A stretch of DNA of 64,000 bases, from assembly GCF_042242105.1 (NCBI RefSeq), contig NC_092028.1:8293338-8357337 (forward strand). The letters are read 5' to 3'. The notes below the pieces were generated by a model. It saw only the letters and a list, made by a program, of their open reading frames with translations, had not been told where the DNA came from and did not search any database. Made by a program: the position numbers and the translations under genes. Below, in pieces: positions 24,201-35,338 of the stretch (its first letter is position 1; the number at the start of each line of letters is the position of its first letter). The DNA comes from Pempheris klunzingeri. Its lineage: Eukaryota > Chordata > Actinopteri > Acropomatiformes > Pempheridae.

Positions 24201-27200
24201 TGTTTATTTTTAACGCTCACAACAAAAGGTGTCCGTTCTTCCGAGCGGTCGGGACGCTCTGTGCTGCTCTCCTTCTCCCCCTCCTCTCCCGGGTCCCGGC
24301 GTGCTACTGCTTAAATAGGGAGAGAGGTCATTTACTGCACCGATTTCCAGGTGCGCTGGTGCTACTTACCCCTCTCCCGCACCATCTCCTGGGCCACTCC
24401 TGCACCTCTCTCCGTTGCAGCTGAGCTCAAAACCAGCCCACACCCCCACATATAGGCATGACAGTGGATTCAACCGAACACTCTACATCAGCGACAGCCA
24501 TCTCAGTTGTTGAGGAAAATGCCTGCTTTGTCAGTCGTCGTATCAAATCTGCCCTATAATAGATAACAATGAAGTTGAAAAAAGCATTTGGCAGTGATGT
24601 TACTAGGTGTGCATATTGCATCCGTAACGCTTTAAAAGCAAGTAAACCCACTATCTACGCGTCCAAGGGAAGCACCCTATTTTTTCCCTGATGGTGGCAC
24701 AAATCGATGTTGAAATCATAGAAATAGATAAAGAAATAAATAGCTGCTTCCAGCACCAGGTAGCTTTAGCCCATGTTGAAGCTGCTATCTAATCTTAGCT
24801 TTATATAGTCAGGATCAACCCAGCTGTGTAGAGTAACATCACAGAAAAAGGGGCAAACAGCCTCTCGGTAACTATTGTACTGCAACCTGAGCTTGTCTAA
24901 ACACCTTATGGCCGACTAAAGTAACATAACTACAGCTAATAGCATGAATTTTTCTGTGGATGGTGCAGTGTAGCGATGCTTCTCTCACACACCGGCAAAC
25001 ACACAGGCTACTCACACACATGCAGTCAGACTGTGGATGTGCTACCCAGAGGTGGAAGAAGTATTCAGGTCTACTTTAAGTACTTACAAGAACTCCCTGT
25101 GAGTGTTTTCCTATTATGTCTGATGTTTCTGGTTTCAATGCATTTTTCAGTTCAAGAAGGCTGTGAATAGTTTATTTCTCAGCCAATAACTTCATCCTTC
25201 AGTTCATCGCAAACATTTAGAATCAGCACATCTAGAGCTACACGATTTTCACTGAAAAGGAAGGGAACAAAAGTTCATCTCAAAAGCAACTCAAGCTGTC
25301 AGAAAAATGTAGTAAGTAAAAAGTACAATATTGGGAAATGGAAATACCTAGCTCACTGTCTAGTTACTACTGCAGCTGTAAAATATGGTAGTATAACTAA
25401 ATTAAGGTAAATATTTTAATTAATGAAATGATTTAATGTTTACCTTTATAGAGTTAGAAAGTGATATTCACGGCATCCCCTAAAAATAGAGATATTATTG
25501 ACAATCCATATTGGCCAGCCCAACAATTTATCAAAAAAAAATTCTCTTGGATCCACTCAGTTTCTCTTGGACCCACTCAAATGACCATCTGTTGGCCCTC
25601 AACATGACTCAATACATTAAATACCTGTCCACATCAGTGGATTGGCGTGACCCAGGCTAAGGTGGGCTGACGACACTCCCGCCAGCCTCGGTTGATCTTG
25701 TTAACACACTAATCTAAGATGGTTAACATGGTGGACAGTACCTGCTAAACATAAACATAAGCTATCATTAACATTATTATCATTGTCATTGGGAGCATGT
25801 TCGCATGCTGCTGTTAGCATTTAGCTCAGAGCACCACTGTGCCTGCGTAGAGCGTCACAGAGGCACCAGCATGGCTGCACACCCCACTCAGCCTCTTTGA
25901 TGTCAGGGCAAGGTCCACTTCATATACAGGATGTCGTTATAGTGTATTCACATGTATACACACGTAGATTGGTTGAGGTGAGGAATAACACACACACACT
26001 TCCACACATATTCAGCATTATCTACTTTCATGTTGGATGTGATGATTATTAAGCAGTACAGCTGCTGTTGTGAATGGAAGGAAATGGTTTCAGGTCCTTG
26101 GGATATTTAGATGAAAACACACATTCATTCATCTGGACTTGACTTCCACCACCCTGTCGTCTAAATTTAATGTACTTCAGTACCAGCTGTCCTATAGATT
26201 TCTGTGCTATCTACATTGGTTGCATCTAATGAATAAACAGAGAAACCATTCTAAACACAACATTCACTGTAGCATTGCTTTTCCCATGCCATGCTGCACA
26301 AGCTTTTGACTGCTAACATTTCTTTTAGAAATATCTGTTCTACTGTTTTCATCAGGACTACGTTCGCTGCAGGAAATCTGGGGCTCAAGTGATTCATTTA
26401 TGTAGTGATAATAAATGTGCACAAAGCAGAGTGATAGTATTCAAGTCCTCAGATAGCAGAGCTCAGTGATTAAAAGCTCTCGCTGAATGAGTCATCCAGT
26501 CACATTGCATAAATGGCTGTTGGCAGTGTCGTTTCCTGCAGTGGCCAAAATGTACCACGAAAGCTGTGTTTTGTTTTGTTTTTGTGAAGTCACAATTTTA
26601 CAGTTGTGCTAGACCTGCCAAACTCCACTGTGGCCTCACTGCGTGTTCACTTCCCCCGACCTTTTCTATCAGTGGTGCTGGACGACTCGAAACGCGTGGC
26701 CAAGCGGCGTCTGATCGAGGAAAACCGACAGAAACGGAAGCGGGAGGAGATGGTGCGGACACTGCAGATGAGGCCGGAGCCAAGCAACGCGGAGTGGGAG
26801 CTGATCAGGATGGTAACTGAGGCTCACCGGCAAACCAACGCCCAGGGCTCCAGCTGGAAACAGAAGCGCAAGTTCCTGGTAAGCTTTTGTTTTGAGCAGT
26901 AGCAGTGACAGGTTCCAGTCAGTACCGTTTCAGTCTTTAATCGTCATACATTCGCTTTCCATTATGAGAAAGTTTGACATTGTTATAGAAAATGGCTGAA
27001 AACAAAATATTTCCGTTCCAGATGTGATTGTGACACAGGCTTTATATTACTGTAAGGGCTTTTCAAACAAAGTGCATGAGATGGGGGGGGGGGCAGGTGC
27101 ATGCCAGGACGTTAGTTGTGGTTGTCTGGTTACTGATTTCGCCTGGTCAACAACGTGGTATCCATTGAGGCCATTAAGGTACTTAAAAAAAAAACCTTTG

Positions 27201-30099
27201 CTCCCGATTGGCGTCAACCCCACCCCTTTTCACAGTCATAACTCAAATCTGACCCCCATTTTTAGACCATCGCTAATAAACTTCCATAAATTCTCTTAGG
27301 AATCACATAGAGGGAAGTGTGGCTGAGGCTTTCAAATCACTAAAGCATTGAGATGAAAGAATAAACAGCAGGTTCAACTCCTCAATAGCTTTTGAGCTCC
27401 AGAGAATGGCCTCTTCGGAATCTGTGAAAGCAGAATAGAAGTTCACCAAGAAGAGTTATTAGTTATCTCATGTTTTTATTAATGGGCATCTAACTCCGGA
27501 TACTCTTTATGATTACATGTAAGCCTTCATTACACTTCTTTCATCTGTCACCCTGGTTTTTATTAAGTACTTGCAGCATCCATGCTTCAGAGTTCATTCC
27601 CTCTCTTGTCGCTCATTATTCCAAAATGTTCCATCTGCAGTATGTTGAAAGTTGTTTCCACTTCAAAAGTCAAGCTTACATGAAGGGAAGCGACTTCTTT
27701 TCATTTTCAAAAGAAGCTGCTTTGACTGTATTTCTTTTTATCAGTGCGTCGATCTGTGCCGACCCATGTGAGTGGGGCCATGTGCAGATGCACGTGTCTA
27801 CACCGCTAATAGTTACCTTAAGACAAAGGTCAGTTGCCAGTTACCAGGCAACCAGTCCATTGATGCAAAGACAGGGTTACAGTCAAATACAGTTGTTTAA
27901 GAGCTTGCTGAAAAATTTCTCGGTGGGAGGGCCAGTCCAAGTTGAGCAAAGAAGAAAAAGGTGCCCAAGAGACAAGATGAGATTCTGTGTTTGGGGCACA
28001 GCAAGGCCAATCAGAGCTTATTTACTGTCTGCCATCACAGCAGCTTCACTGTATTACAGTTGGAATGGCTCTGATCCAACATTTTTGAAGGTTACTCTCT
28101 CTTTTGAATACACTCTCTGATTGTCACCTTCTGTAGTTTTTTAACATCAGCCAGAATAGCGTGGTACAGTACCATCCATGATCTTAGACGTCCCATGTCA
28201 CTTTCCGGATCAGTACATGATTTTATAGCTTTTACAGCTGTTTTTTAAATATTTAATTCAGTTTCTCGGCCTTCGTCCTAACATCCTGCTGAAGACCCCC
28301 GAGTTTCTCTCTAGTGATTAATAAAATCTCTCTGTCGATGTGTTGCCTAAAGCTGCTTCCTGTCTGTGATGGCTCTCAAGTTCCCACAGGATAGAGATCA
28401 GTAGTGTATCCTCCCCGTCAATTCTTACCTCCCAGATTCTAAATTCACTGTAGCGCAGATAAGTTGGTCTGAAAGGAAGAAGCTAAATGCTTTTATTCCA
28501 CTATTTATTTATTTATTTAAAAAAGATTTTATAGATCATTTTAACCATTACACTAAATACTTTGACCTCCTCGTGCTCTATTGTCCACTGTGTTCTCTTT
28601 TTGACTAAGTAGGTTAAGCTGTTATATGCTAAAAATGCATCACAAAAAAGACCCATCAGCATGTGTGCTTTATTCCTGCATTTATATATTCGATGTTTAT
28701 ATACTATGCTACTATCGCTACAACCTTCTAAACTGACTACCTTTGCCCACATTGTTCTGCAACATGGCTCATCTAATTACCTTCACATTACCCTGTAAAC
28801 TACTCTTAACGGCCCTGTTTAATACACGTACCATCTTATAGACCAGTGGTATTTCAAGTTCCAGACTGTTGCCATGGTTCGTTACCCACGTGATGTCTTG
28901 TTTCTAGTCCGATGATATCGGCCAGGGAACGATGGTACCCACTTCAGATGGTGACAAAGTGGACCTGGAGGCCTTCAGCGAGTTCACCAAGATCATGACG
29001 CCCGCCATCACACGTGTCGTCGACTTTGCCAAGAAATTGCCCATGTTCTCAGAGGTAGGTTCATTGGGTGGGATGTGTGTGTTTAAATGTCTTTTTCACT
29101 CAAACATATTTGTGGGTTCCTCTGTAATGCTCTGCGATGGACTTTTTTTAGTCCAGTAGCCCCACCCAAACCTCTGTCTTACATTTTTCCATATCACACT
29201 TAAAGGTTCTCTGTGTGATGCCTCAGACCTACCTCACTCCATGCTGGTGCCGCGGCTTATGTTCTCATTTGTTCTGTACACAACCTCTCACAACCTTAGC
29301 TGAGACTGTCGCTGAACAGCACCTCTGACTTGGTTTTTTCTAACTTTGTTGTTTTAAAACCTTAATTCGGATCTAAACTAACTCTTTAAACACCAATAAC
29401 ACACACAAACCAATCAAGGCAGTGGCAGACCAGCAATTCTCGTTCTGCAAGGTAAAATTACTGTTTTTGTCAATGCAGTCTGGTGGACGAAATAACTGTT
29501 TCTGGTTAAACAAAAACAATCTTACAGGTCTGTCTCTGCGGGGATCCTTTCCCTAATGTAGGATAATACAAATCGGAGTCTGCCAGTGGCAAAAACAAGC
29601 ACTTTTAGCGGATGTGCTTAGACTGGTATGGTTACCCCAAAGGATTAGCTTACAGCAGCGGCTCGTTCATAGCATTGATCTACAGGACCAATTCCAAAAC
29701 TTTTTGTACGTATTAGTCAGTTCAAACCCAGATTATGTAAAAATACCAACCCAGGTTTAAAAAGGTTATCCTTTAATTCTAGAAGAGTAATGCTGCTTCT
29801 TTATTTCCATGCATTCGACATGATGGGGATGCTGAATTTAGCCTCAGTCTTTCAGCATGATGTTATGCATGTAGCCATCAACTGCATATTTAAGACCCCT
29901 TTTACAGGCTTTCTGTCTGCAGGGTTTTTACAGGGTTATCGGTTATCAGCTTCTGAGCGCTGAGCACATGTGAGCGCTTGTCCATATTAGCTGCAGACCT
30001 AAACAAAGTCTGTTGATTGGTTACTTCCTCTTTCTGCAGCCTGTCATGCTGCTGTTCTCACACCAAATAATAATCACTCCCCTCTGCCGCCCTCCCACC

Positions 30100-30155
<56 letters not shown>

Positions 30156-32837
30156 GTCTCTGGGGGATGAGATGACTCACCACTCACTGGTATTGCTCTA
30201 TTGTCTACAGAGGCGATCCTTGTGCAAGCGCATGTGCCGTCGCCCGTGCTCCAACTGAGTGCAGTCATCATGGATATTGTGGGGGCTTCCCGGTTACATA
30301 GAGTGTGGCAGGGGATTTGTTGTCAATAGAAAACCAAGGCAAGGAAGCACTCCAGGATAAATACACTGGGGGTTGAAGAAAAAGTTATAAAACCACATCC
30401 GGTTGATGGCTGATTTTTCTGCTGAGGCTAATTAATGCTGTGTTTGCACATTTTGTCAATAAGCACAACATAGTCCATCAATAAAAGCATGTTACACAAC
30501 CAAAATACCTTTCTCCAATATGAATCTATGTTTATTATATTTATATATTATACTTCATTTGGAACTGTTGTATTTAGTTAGCATTCGCTAGTATTTCAGA
30601 AGTTTGGTAACTTTGATTGATATTTTTTGGTTTTATTTATATCATTTGCCCACTTGGTACTTCAAAGCATAAGTTGATTTAAAAGTTATGTTCTAAGCCA
30701 TAACATGCTTCACATTTGTGTTTGTTATTCTGTAATAGTGAGTGAAAACACTTTTTAAACAGCGGCCACCTTTTAGACTGAATTGTTCGAGTCATTTCCT
30801 GTCACATACCCTCATGTGTTGTTCCCAGCTGCCTTGTGAAGACCAGATCATCTTGCTGAAGGGCTGCTGCATGGAGATCATGTCGCTGCGCGCTGCCGTG
30901 CGCTACGATCCCGACAGCGAGACACTGACGCTAAACGGCGAGATGGCCGTGAAGCGCGAGCAGCTGAAGAACGGTGGGCTGGGCGTGGTATCGGACGCCA
31001 TCTTTGATTTGGGCAAGAGTCTGGCTCAGTTTAACCTGGACGACTCGGAGGTGGCTCTGATGCAGGCCGTGCTTCTCATGAGCTCAGGTGAGGAATGATT
31101 CATGTAGTCACATGCTGCTTGTACAGGCTTCAGAAGTGTAAAGATGAGTGATCTCAATATTTAAACCACCTATCTTACTGACATTTGTAATAGTACATGT
31201 TCTCTTTTTAGTTTCTGGTTTTACTGTTTTTGTTCCTCAGATTCTCACCTGGCTCCTTTACAGTCAGCAGTAAGTTGTCCTCCAGCTTAAAATAAAAGAT
31301 GCTGGCAAAAACAGAATGAAATATTCAATAACTGACACATGAATAATCCAGCGAGTGAAGGCTTTCTAAGCTTATATCTCTTGACTGGTTCAAAGAGTTC
31401 ACTTTTCCCCGTTTCACATAAACAACGAGACGTGTCTCTTCTGTACACCGATATCAGGCTTGATGGAAGAACAGTGAGTCGTGTATCTTGTTACATCAAA
31501 GGAGAAATGCAGATGGCTTTACTAGTCATGCTGCGAAGCTCTCAGCTGAGACAAGAGCCGGATAATGTCTTCTGTAAGTAGGTGGGAATTAGCAGAAACA
31601 TTCTTATTTTCAAAAATAAGGCGTTTTTTATTATTATTTCTACAAATTAAAACTTTTACTCCCAAAAATGTATAATTTCTAAGTACTAACTACTACTGTA
31701 TATTCTATTTATGGGTTATATCTATAACTGATCACATTTAGTTTGACCAAGTTTAACACACTGGGTTAGAAAGTATCACTTGTCAGGCTGGAACAGAAAC
31801 AGTTTCAGAGTGCATTAGCTATATTCATAAACAGTGTGAATGAGAATAGTCGTTGTTGGTCTGCTTTCATTCTGTCACTGCACAACAGCGGTGGAAGAAG
31901 TACTGAAGCATTTACTTACTTAAAAGTATCAATGCCATAGTTTAGAAATACTTAGGAAAAACTCCTGCATTCAAAATGTAACATCCATAGAAGTACAAAA
32001 GCAGTAGCATCAAGATATACTGCATGTACCCAAAGTAACAATACTTGTTCTGCAAGATGGCCCATTTCAGAATAATGCTTATTATATTATATTGTATTTA
32101 TAACTTGAATGGTGCAGCTGTAATTCTGTAAAGTTACTTTCTACCACTCAGAGGTTCAGATGCTGACTATAGTCAAGTTTTCATCCAAATTTAGACCAAA
32201 TTTACAGAAGAAGTAAATGCTAATTAGTTGGTCCATCAAGATAAACAGCAGGTAGCACGAGCTCTCCCATTGGGTGCTATGAAACCACTGCAGTAATTTG
32301 CGCATTTTTTCCTCCTATCAGTAAAACGGAGGCTTCGCTGATTTACATTCTTCGCGCACATATTTATTCACTAATTATGTTTCCATGGACGTCCAGTGTC
32401 TCTCTCCTTCATGTCCTGTCATTTCTACACTGTCTGTACTTCATATGAAAGGCATAAAAATATCCAGATGCCATCTGTCATCACGAGATGAGAATGAAAC
32501 TACATATAAGGTCCGTTCTGACTCGAGATGAGATGAAAATGATGCATTAACAAATGTAATTCTTTCTCTCTGCTTTACCACCGCAGACCGTTCAGGGCTG
32601 ACCAGTGTGGAGAAGATCGAGCAGTGCCAGGAGGCCTACCTGCTGGCGTTCGAGCATTACATCAACTACCGCAAGCACAACATTCCCCACTTCTGGCCCA
32701 AGTTGCTAATGAAGGTGACGGACCTGCGCATGATCGGAGCTTGCCACGCCAGCCGCTTCCTCCATATGAAGGTGGAGTGTCCCAACGAACTCTTTCCCCC
32801 GCTCTTCCTCGAGGTCTTCGAAGACCAGGAAGTGTGA
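7916..32837 (+). CDS. thra: thyroid hormone receptor alpha (whole gene, 8 coding exons)
   Basis: Ligand-dependent nuclear receptor that binds T3 and, usually as a heterodimer with RXR, controls transcription from thyroid response elements in the nucleus. Coding exons: 7916-7971, 22129-22190, 23305-23426, 23581-23728, 26673-26878, 28908-29054, 30829-31087, 32587-32837. They total 1251 nt (416 residues plus stop), every junction is GT-AG and the phases match throughout. Order: short A/B domain (1 to about 55), two C4 zinc fingers (Cys59/62/73/76 and Cys97/103/113/116, P-box CEGCKG), hinge, ligand-binding domain (about 199-416) ending in the AF-2 helix [11 protein letters not shown] (402-412) and the TR-typical tail DQEV. 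Last-five-exon sizes (148, 206, 147, 259 nt, then the terminal exon) are as I remember them for vertebrate THRA. The first coding exon was placed by homology to teleost TR-alpha N-termini and its perfect phase. Teleosts carry two thra paralogues; I cannot say which this is. No mammalian alpha2-type tail was recognised. Confidence 0.97.
7986..8018. repeat. (GT)n microsatellite
   Basis: 33 nt of alternating GT, beginning 14 nt after the thra exon 1 donor. Confidence 0.95.
8127..8153. repeat. (ATGG)n microsatellite
   Basis: Six uninterrupted ATGG units and a partial seventh. Confidence 0.9.
8497..8543. repeat. interrupted (CA)n microsatellite
   Basis: Two CA runs separated by acgcattcactcaga. 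Confidence 0.85.
9089..9114. repeat. (GT)n microsatellite
   Basis: Pure GT run of about 25 nt in a generally TG-rich kilobase (9.0-9.5 kb). Confidence 0.85.
9227..9261. repeat. (GT)n microsatellite
   Basis: About 35 nt of pure GT after tgcatgtat. Confidence 0.9.
10027..10150 (-). repeat. fish dispersed repeat, reverse orientation
   Basis: The reverse complement carries the phrases aggatgaat, caaatttcatgccattt and gttattgagact, which recur in fish intergenic repeats; a related copy in the other orientation lies at about 45000-45210. The class is unknown to me and there are no clear ends. Confidence 0.5.
11940..13560 (-). pseudogene. decayed LINE (L2-like reverse transcriptase), copy A
   Basis: Read on the minus strand, many short blocks match an L2-type non-LTR reverse transcriptase in order: [19 protein letters not shown] near 13.4 kb (normally FQSGFRxHHSTETAL), [20 protein letters not shown] near 13.3 kb (normally the D-HxILL-GI block), [14 protein letters not shown] and [15 protein letters not shown] near 12.35 kb, and [10 protein letters not shown] near 12.05 kb (C-terminal tail). 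Frameshifts and stops separate the blocks, so it is long dead. It lies in thra intron 1, antisense to thra. The ends are approximate. Confidence 0.75.
13989..14026. repeat. 38-bp perfect palindrome
   Basis: gttagtacacacacacata followed directly by its exact reverse complement, with no spacer. It lies at the 3' end of LINE copy B. Confidence 0.9.
14030..15251 (-). pseudogene. rearranged LINE fragment, copy B, with a 360-codon open frame
   Basis: The minus strand from 15251 to 14169 stays open for 360 codons. It begins with an AP-endonuclease-like part ([26 protein letters not shown]), passes a linker in which the expected frame shifts away and back ([19 protein letters not shown] is in another frame at 14633-14818), then jumps to the LINE C-terminus (FFNRFDQ..., [34 protein letters not shown]). 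The reverse-transcriptase core, including the YxDD region, is missing, so it cannot be active. The 3' tail runs on to about 14030 (gtgcaatatatttatttatt, minus strand) and meets a CA/GT palindrome. Class: jockey/CR1/L2-like; a different family from copy A. Confidence 0.75.
18075..18101. repeat. GATT/GATC simple repeat
   Basis: Tandem gattgattgatc units, about 2.3 copies of a 12-mer. Confidence 0.8.
18945..19003. repeat. (GGGA)n purine-rich tract
   Basis: Purine-only stretch rich in gggagggaggga on the + strand; it creates long spurious open frames on both strands. Confidence 0.85.
22129..22190 (+). CDS. thra: thra coding exon 2 (A/B domain, basic stretch)
   Basis: Acceptor cccatcag|g, donor g|gtaagg. 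Encodes residues 19-39 plus one base ([20 protein letters not shown]). The basic KRRSK cluster is the usual N-terminal nuclear-localisation-like patch. It joins in phase to 7971 (GG|G) and to 23305 (G|CT) or 23326 (G|GG). Confidence 0.93.
22859..22918. repeat. near-perfect hairpin (27-28 bp arms)
   Basis: Left arm 22859-22885 (gaagcaaacacaaagtcaag then atttttc) pairs with right arm 22891-22918 with one mismatch and one extra A/T, leaving a loop of about 5 nt. It lies in the thra intron, about 390 nt before the first zinc-finger exon. Confidence 0.85.
23092..23140. repeat. 9-bp minisatellite, unit tctcctccc
   Basis: About five tandem copies in a pyrimidine-rich block that continues toward the acceptor of thra exon 3. 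Confidence 0.85.
23305..23426 (+). CDS. thra: thra coding exon 3 (first zinc finger)
   Basis: Encodes residues 40-80: ALSVSVPG, then [12 protein letters not shown] and the first C4 finger CVVC...CITCEGCK, stopping inside the P-box (CK|GFF) at the junction conserved in nuclear receptors. Acceptor ctcctatag at 23304. A second acceptor, gttccag at 23325, lies 21 nt downstream in the same frame and would give a protein seven residues shorter whose junction reads SMSGYIPSYL, as in tetrapod TR-alpha. Confidence 0.97.
23581..23728 (+). CDS. thra: thra coding exon 4 (second zinc finger)
   Basis: Residues 81-129 plus one base: [17 protein letters not shown], then the second finger with Cys97, 103, 113 and 116, ending GMAMD. 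The D-box region reads CKYEGCC, where many TR-alphas have CKYDSCC. Acceptor ctgtcttcag, donor t|gtgagt. An unused-looking AG at 23542-23543 would insert 37 nt and break the frame. Confidence 0.97.
24135..24450 (-). mobile_element. solo LTR of an endogenous retroelement
   Basis: 316 bp beginning TGTAGC and ending CCCACA, flanked on both sides by the exact 5-bp duplication TATAG (24130-24134 and 24451-24455). On the minus strand it shows a TATA-like ctatttaag (about 24310-24318) and downstream an AATAAA (about 24206), in the order expected of U3-R-U5. It is GC-rich compared with the intron around it. No internal gag or pol sequence is present, so it is the product of LTR-LTR recombination. The family (Gypsy, BEL or ERV) cannot be decided from the LTR alone. 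Confidence 0.8.
25048..25345 (+). repeat. fragmentary hAT-like non-autonomous repeat
   Basis: Begins agaggtggaagaagtattc and later shows agtaagtaaaaagtacaat, phrases of the common fish element whose termini read ggtggaagaagtac; a better copy lies at 31887-32149. The middle is diverged or replaced. Confidence 0.45.
25735..25850 (-). repeat. fish dispersed repeat (gctaac-rich family)
   Basis: The reverse complement carries the phrases agcatgcgaacatgctccc and tgtttagcaggtact; a second copy, in the other orientation, lies at 47411-47520. Confidence 0.5.
26673..26878 (+). CDS. thra: thra coding exon 5 (C-terminal extension and hinge)
   Basis: 206 nt, residues 130-198: [20 protein letters not shown], a basic helix that extends DNA contact and carries nuclear-localisation residues, then the hinge up to WKQKRKFL. 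Acceptor ttttctatcag|t, donor ctg|gtaagc. Confidence 0.96.
26879..28907 (+). other. thra intron 5
   Basis: A long open frame at 27509-28120 looks fortuitous (no family resemblance, no codon bias). No other feature recognised. Confidence 0.5.
28908..29054 (+). CDS. thra: thra coding exon 6 (start of ligand-binding domain)
   Basis: 147 nt, 49 codons in phase 0, from SDDIGQG to KKLPMFSE. Contains the near-invariant [20 protein letters not shown] segment (LBD helices 1-3). Acceptor gtttctag|t, donor gag|gtaggt. Confidence 0.96.
29055..30828 (+). other. thra intron 6
   Basis: Contains the CT microsatellite at 30100-30160; otherwise nothing recognised. Confidence 0.6.
30100..30160. repeat. (CT)n microsatellite
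   Basis: About 60 nt of CT with one TTT and one TGT interruption. Confidence 0.9.
30829..31087 (+). CDS. thra: thra coding exon 7 (core of ligand-binding domain)
   Basis: 259 nt: [18 protein letters not shown] (helix 3-5, coactivator groove and ligand contacts) through [13 protein letters not shown] (beta-turn) to QAVLLMSS plus one base. Acceptor gttcccag|c, donor g|gtgagg. Very strong family match. Confidence 0.97.
31887..32149 (+). mobile_element. hAT-like non-autonomous element
   Basis: Starts cggtggaagaagtactgaag and ends gttactttctaccactc, which are imperfect inverted repeats of each other. Inside are the usual fish phrases (tgcattcaaaatgtaac, tagaagtacaaaagcag). About 263 bp, no coding capacity. 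An 8-bp target duplication is not evident. Lies in the last thra intron. Confidence 0.6.
32587..32837 (+). CDS. thra: thra terminal coding exon (dimerisation surface and AF-2)
   Basis: Starts at the second base of the Asp codon (g|ac) and encodes [20 protein letters not shown] through the RXR dimerisation helices to the AF-2 helix and EDQEV, with TGA at 32835-32837. Acceptor accaccgcag. The exon is clearly more GC-rich than the surrounding intron. Confidence 0.97.
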
Positions 32838-34166
32838 CGTGAAGAACACTCAAACCACAGCGCCCCCTAAAAGAACCCTGGACACAGAAGGAAAGAAATT
32901 TGGGGTGGCTTTTAGTGGAAGAGGAAGCGTGGGAGGAAAAAAAACAGGATCTTTTTCCTGCAGTGGGAACATGCCCTGCAAAATGTTGTTTTTTGCCCCC
33001 TTTTTTTTTTTTTTTTTTGTCACCCCATAAGAGCCACCACCTGCCACCAGCAAACACACATCGACATCACCAGAAAGAAACACACAGACAATCTGCTTTG
33101 CTTTTTGTCACTGTGAGACACATACAGGGTACAAAACTGTAAAGAGTTCTAGATATTCACGTTTAAATTCCAAACACACTGCCATGAACGAACAGTACGT
33201 CGATATGCAAAAACAAACCTCGTCAACTGACTCTGCTCTTGCACCTGTATGGACAAACAGCGATACTCTGTTCCTACACTAATGCAAACTGAGGGGCTTG
33301 ATTACGTCTCACAAACCCCCCCTTCACTCGCCTCTGCTCAAAAAGTATTTTTAATCAGAGGGACCTGACCATTAGCTCGTCAGACAATCCCCACCCGCAC
33401 CACGTACCCACCTCCCACTCGTCGCAGCGGCGTCCTCCATGTGCGTGTGCAGCCCACCCCTCAGTCCGCCGAGGCCCTGTGAGTGTTTGTCAGCCTACCT
33501 CCCTCACGTACTGACCTCTCTATCTCTCTCTGTCTCACGTACACACAGAGACGCACACACACACACACACACACACAACGTACATGCACAAAGCCCTAAG
33601 CCCTACACTCTTACCTCGTTCCTCGTGAAACGTTTTTCCTCATTTATTGTGTCGACGGCGGCAGTCTGTTTAGAACATGGAGCCATGCAGTCCTCAGTTC
33701 CCCGTGTACCTCTCTGTTAGTGTTAGCAGAAGTCACAGTGGGAACACTTTGTATGAAGCCCCTATGTATAATATATCATTTATACAAAGTTATGTCTTCT
33801 GACGGCAACAGTATGCATTATAGATGGGATTATAATGCATTTAAAGTTATAAGGTGTTGGAAACATCATGGTGCTTTCTGTGATCATACACAATAGGGAG
33901 TGTGGTTGCTGCTGCTTCAAGAAAGGGTGTATATTGACACGTTAAGGCAACAGTTTTGGGAAATACACTTAAGGCTAAAGCCTGCAAGAGCTGTTCGCAC
34001 CCACCCTAGTTAGTGCTGTAAAAGCCATCAGAAGCGTCGTGGCGTGCCCCAGAAGCAGCTCGGCACTGCGCTCAGCTGGAGAAACGCGCCTGGTGACCGC
34101 GTCAAGCAGCACAGAGCAGATAAGTTAACAAACAGCAAAGAGAATCCGGTCAGTTTTCAAAATAAA
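32838..34166 (+). other. thra: probable thra 3' UTR, first canonical AATAAA at 34161
   Basis: No coding signal follows the stop. The stretch holds a poly-T run near 33000-33018, a (CA)n run near 33550-33575 and the first AATAAA I found downstream, at 34161-34166. Later AATAAA motifs (for example near 35292 and 36168) could serve longer transcripts. The true cleavage site is not visible. Confidence 0.4.
33547..33575. repeat. (CA)n microsatellite
   Basis: Pure CA run in the probable thra 3' UTR. Confidence 0.85.
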
Positions 34167-35287
34167 ACGCCCCCCGTGTAGGCTTTCAATTGTATATTCC
34201 ACCTCTACATCAATATTGTTTCATCGTTGATGTTTTAACACCATGGACGACGGGAGGTTCGTCTTGTGGATGTGGAAAAAACACTTTCACTGTAACTCAC
34301 TGTCTGTAGGCAGCAGCTCCACAACGCTGTAAATACATACAGACACATTTAAACCAGAGAAAAGAGAAACGTAACCTGTTTGCTCATGTTCAAATCACAG
34401 GACAATAACTAAATCAACTAAATTTGAGCAAGTCAACTACTCAGTCAGGCAAAAACGCTCGGCGTCTGAAGCGCTTCTGAAACACTCCCGGTGGGATTTG
34501 CAGCAAGCTGAGGAAGGAGCAAAACCGGACCGCTGCCGGAATGCAACGCAGACACAGCCAGTGGGTTCTCAGGGTTGTTTACTGGGAGTCAGATAAGAAG
34601 ATTTATACCACTCTCAAAAATATGAAGCAACAGGGGGAAGCAGGTAGCCTCGCTCTGTCAGTGTAAATATTACAGGTTGGGGTTTTTGCAGTTACATTCA
34701 CCAGGTGGCCAGAGACACGACTCCAAATCAATGCTAATGTTGCGAAGAAAATACCCGGATGTGTAAATCAGCAACTGTTGGCTGACACGTTGAGCCAGTG
34801 CTGTGTTCACAAATGGCCAAAATATTAGTTGTCGTGGACACGTTAGCATAACAACCACTGCCGTTTTTTACATCTACTTCTGTGGCTTTGCTGCTGTGTT
34901 TGCTTTGTGTTTGTATTCTTAAGGCAGACAGTGTGGGTTATGTCAATATGTTTACAGAAAGCACTATTTTAATTATAACACCTCATGCCTTTTCATGCAA
35001 AATGAATATATGAAAATGATTATATTGTCATGAAACATTAAGAGCATTTTGAAAATGAGGTTTATTATAGCTATTGGTTAAATGGGAACTTTTATTGCAC
35101 AGTGCCACCTACTGTGCTTAAATAGTTTGATTACAAACTTCATTAAAAGAAACCAATTTTAAAAAAACACATGGAGGAGAAATAGGACACAATGTTCGAA
35201 ATGTTCATCACAATATGATGAAATGGAATGCATCATGTTACTCAACACTGACAAGAAATCTAGAGACCTTATATCATACAGTATTTG

Positions 35288-35338
35288 AAAATAAATATAT
35301 ATATATGCATATGTGTGATATATACACACATATATATA
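35288..35338. repeat. AT/TG-rich imperfect palindrome
   Basis: atatgtgtg and cacacatat flank atatata inside a TA-rich tract. Confidence 0.6.

Larger units (their letters stand above)
23729..26672 (+). other. thra intron 4
   Basis: Contains the solo LTR, a fragmentary hAT-like non-autonomous repeat (about 25048-25345) and a repeat copy near 25735-25850. Nothing else recognised. Confidence 0.6.

Noticed and set aside
27509..28120. 203-codon open frame in thra intron 5
   Set aside because: No recognisable domain, fish intron composition and no splice context; chance openness is more likely.
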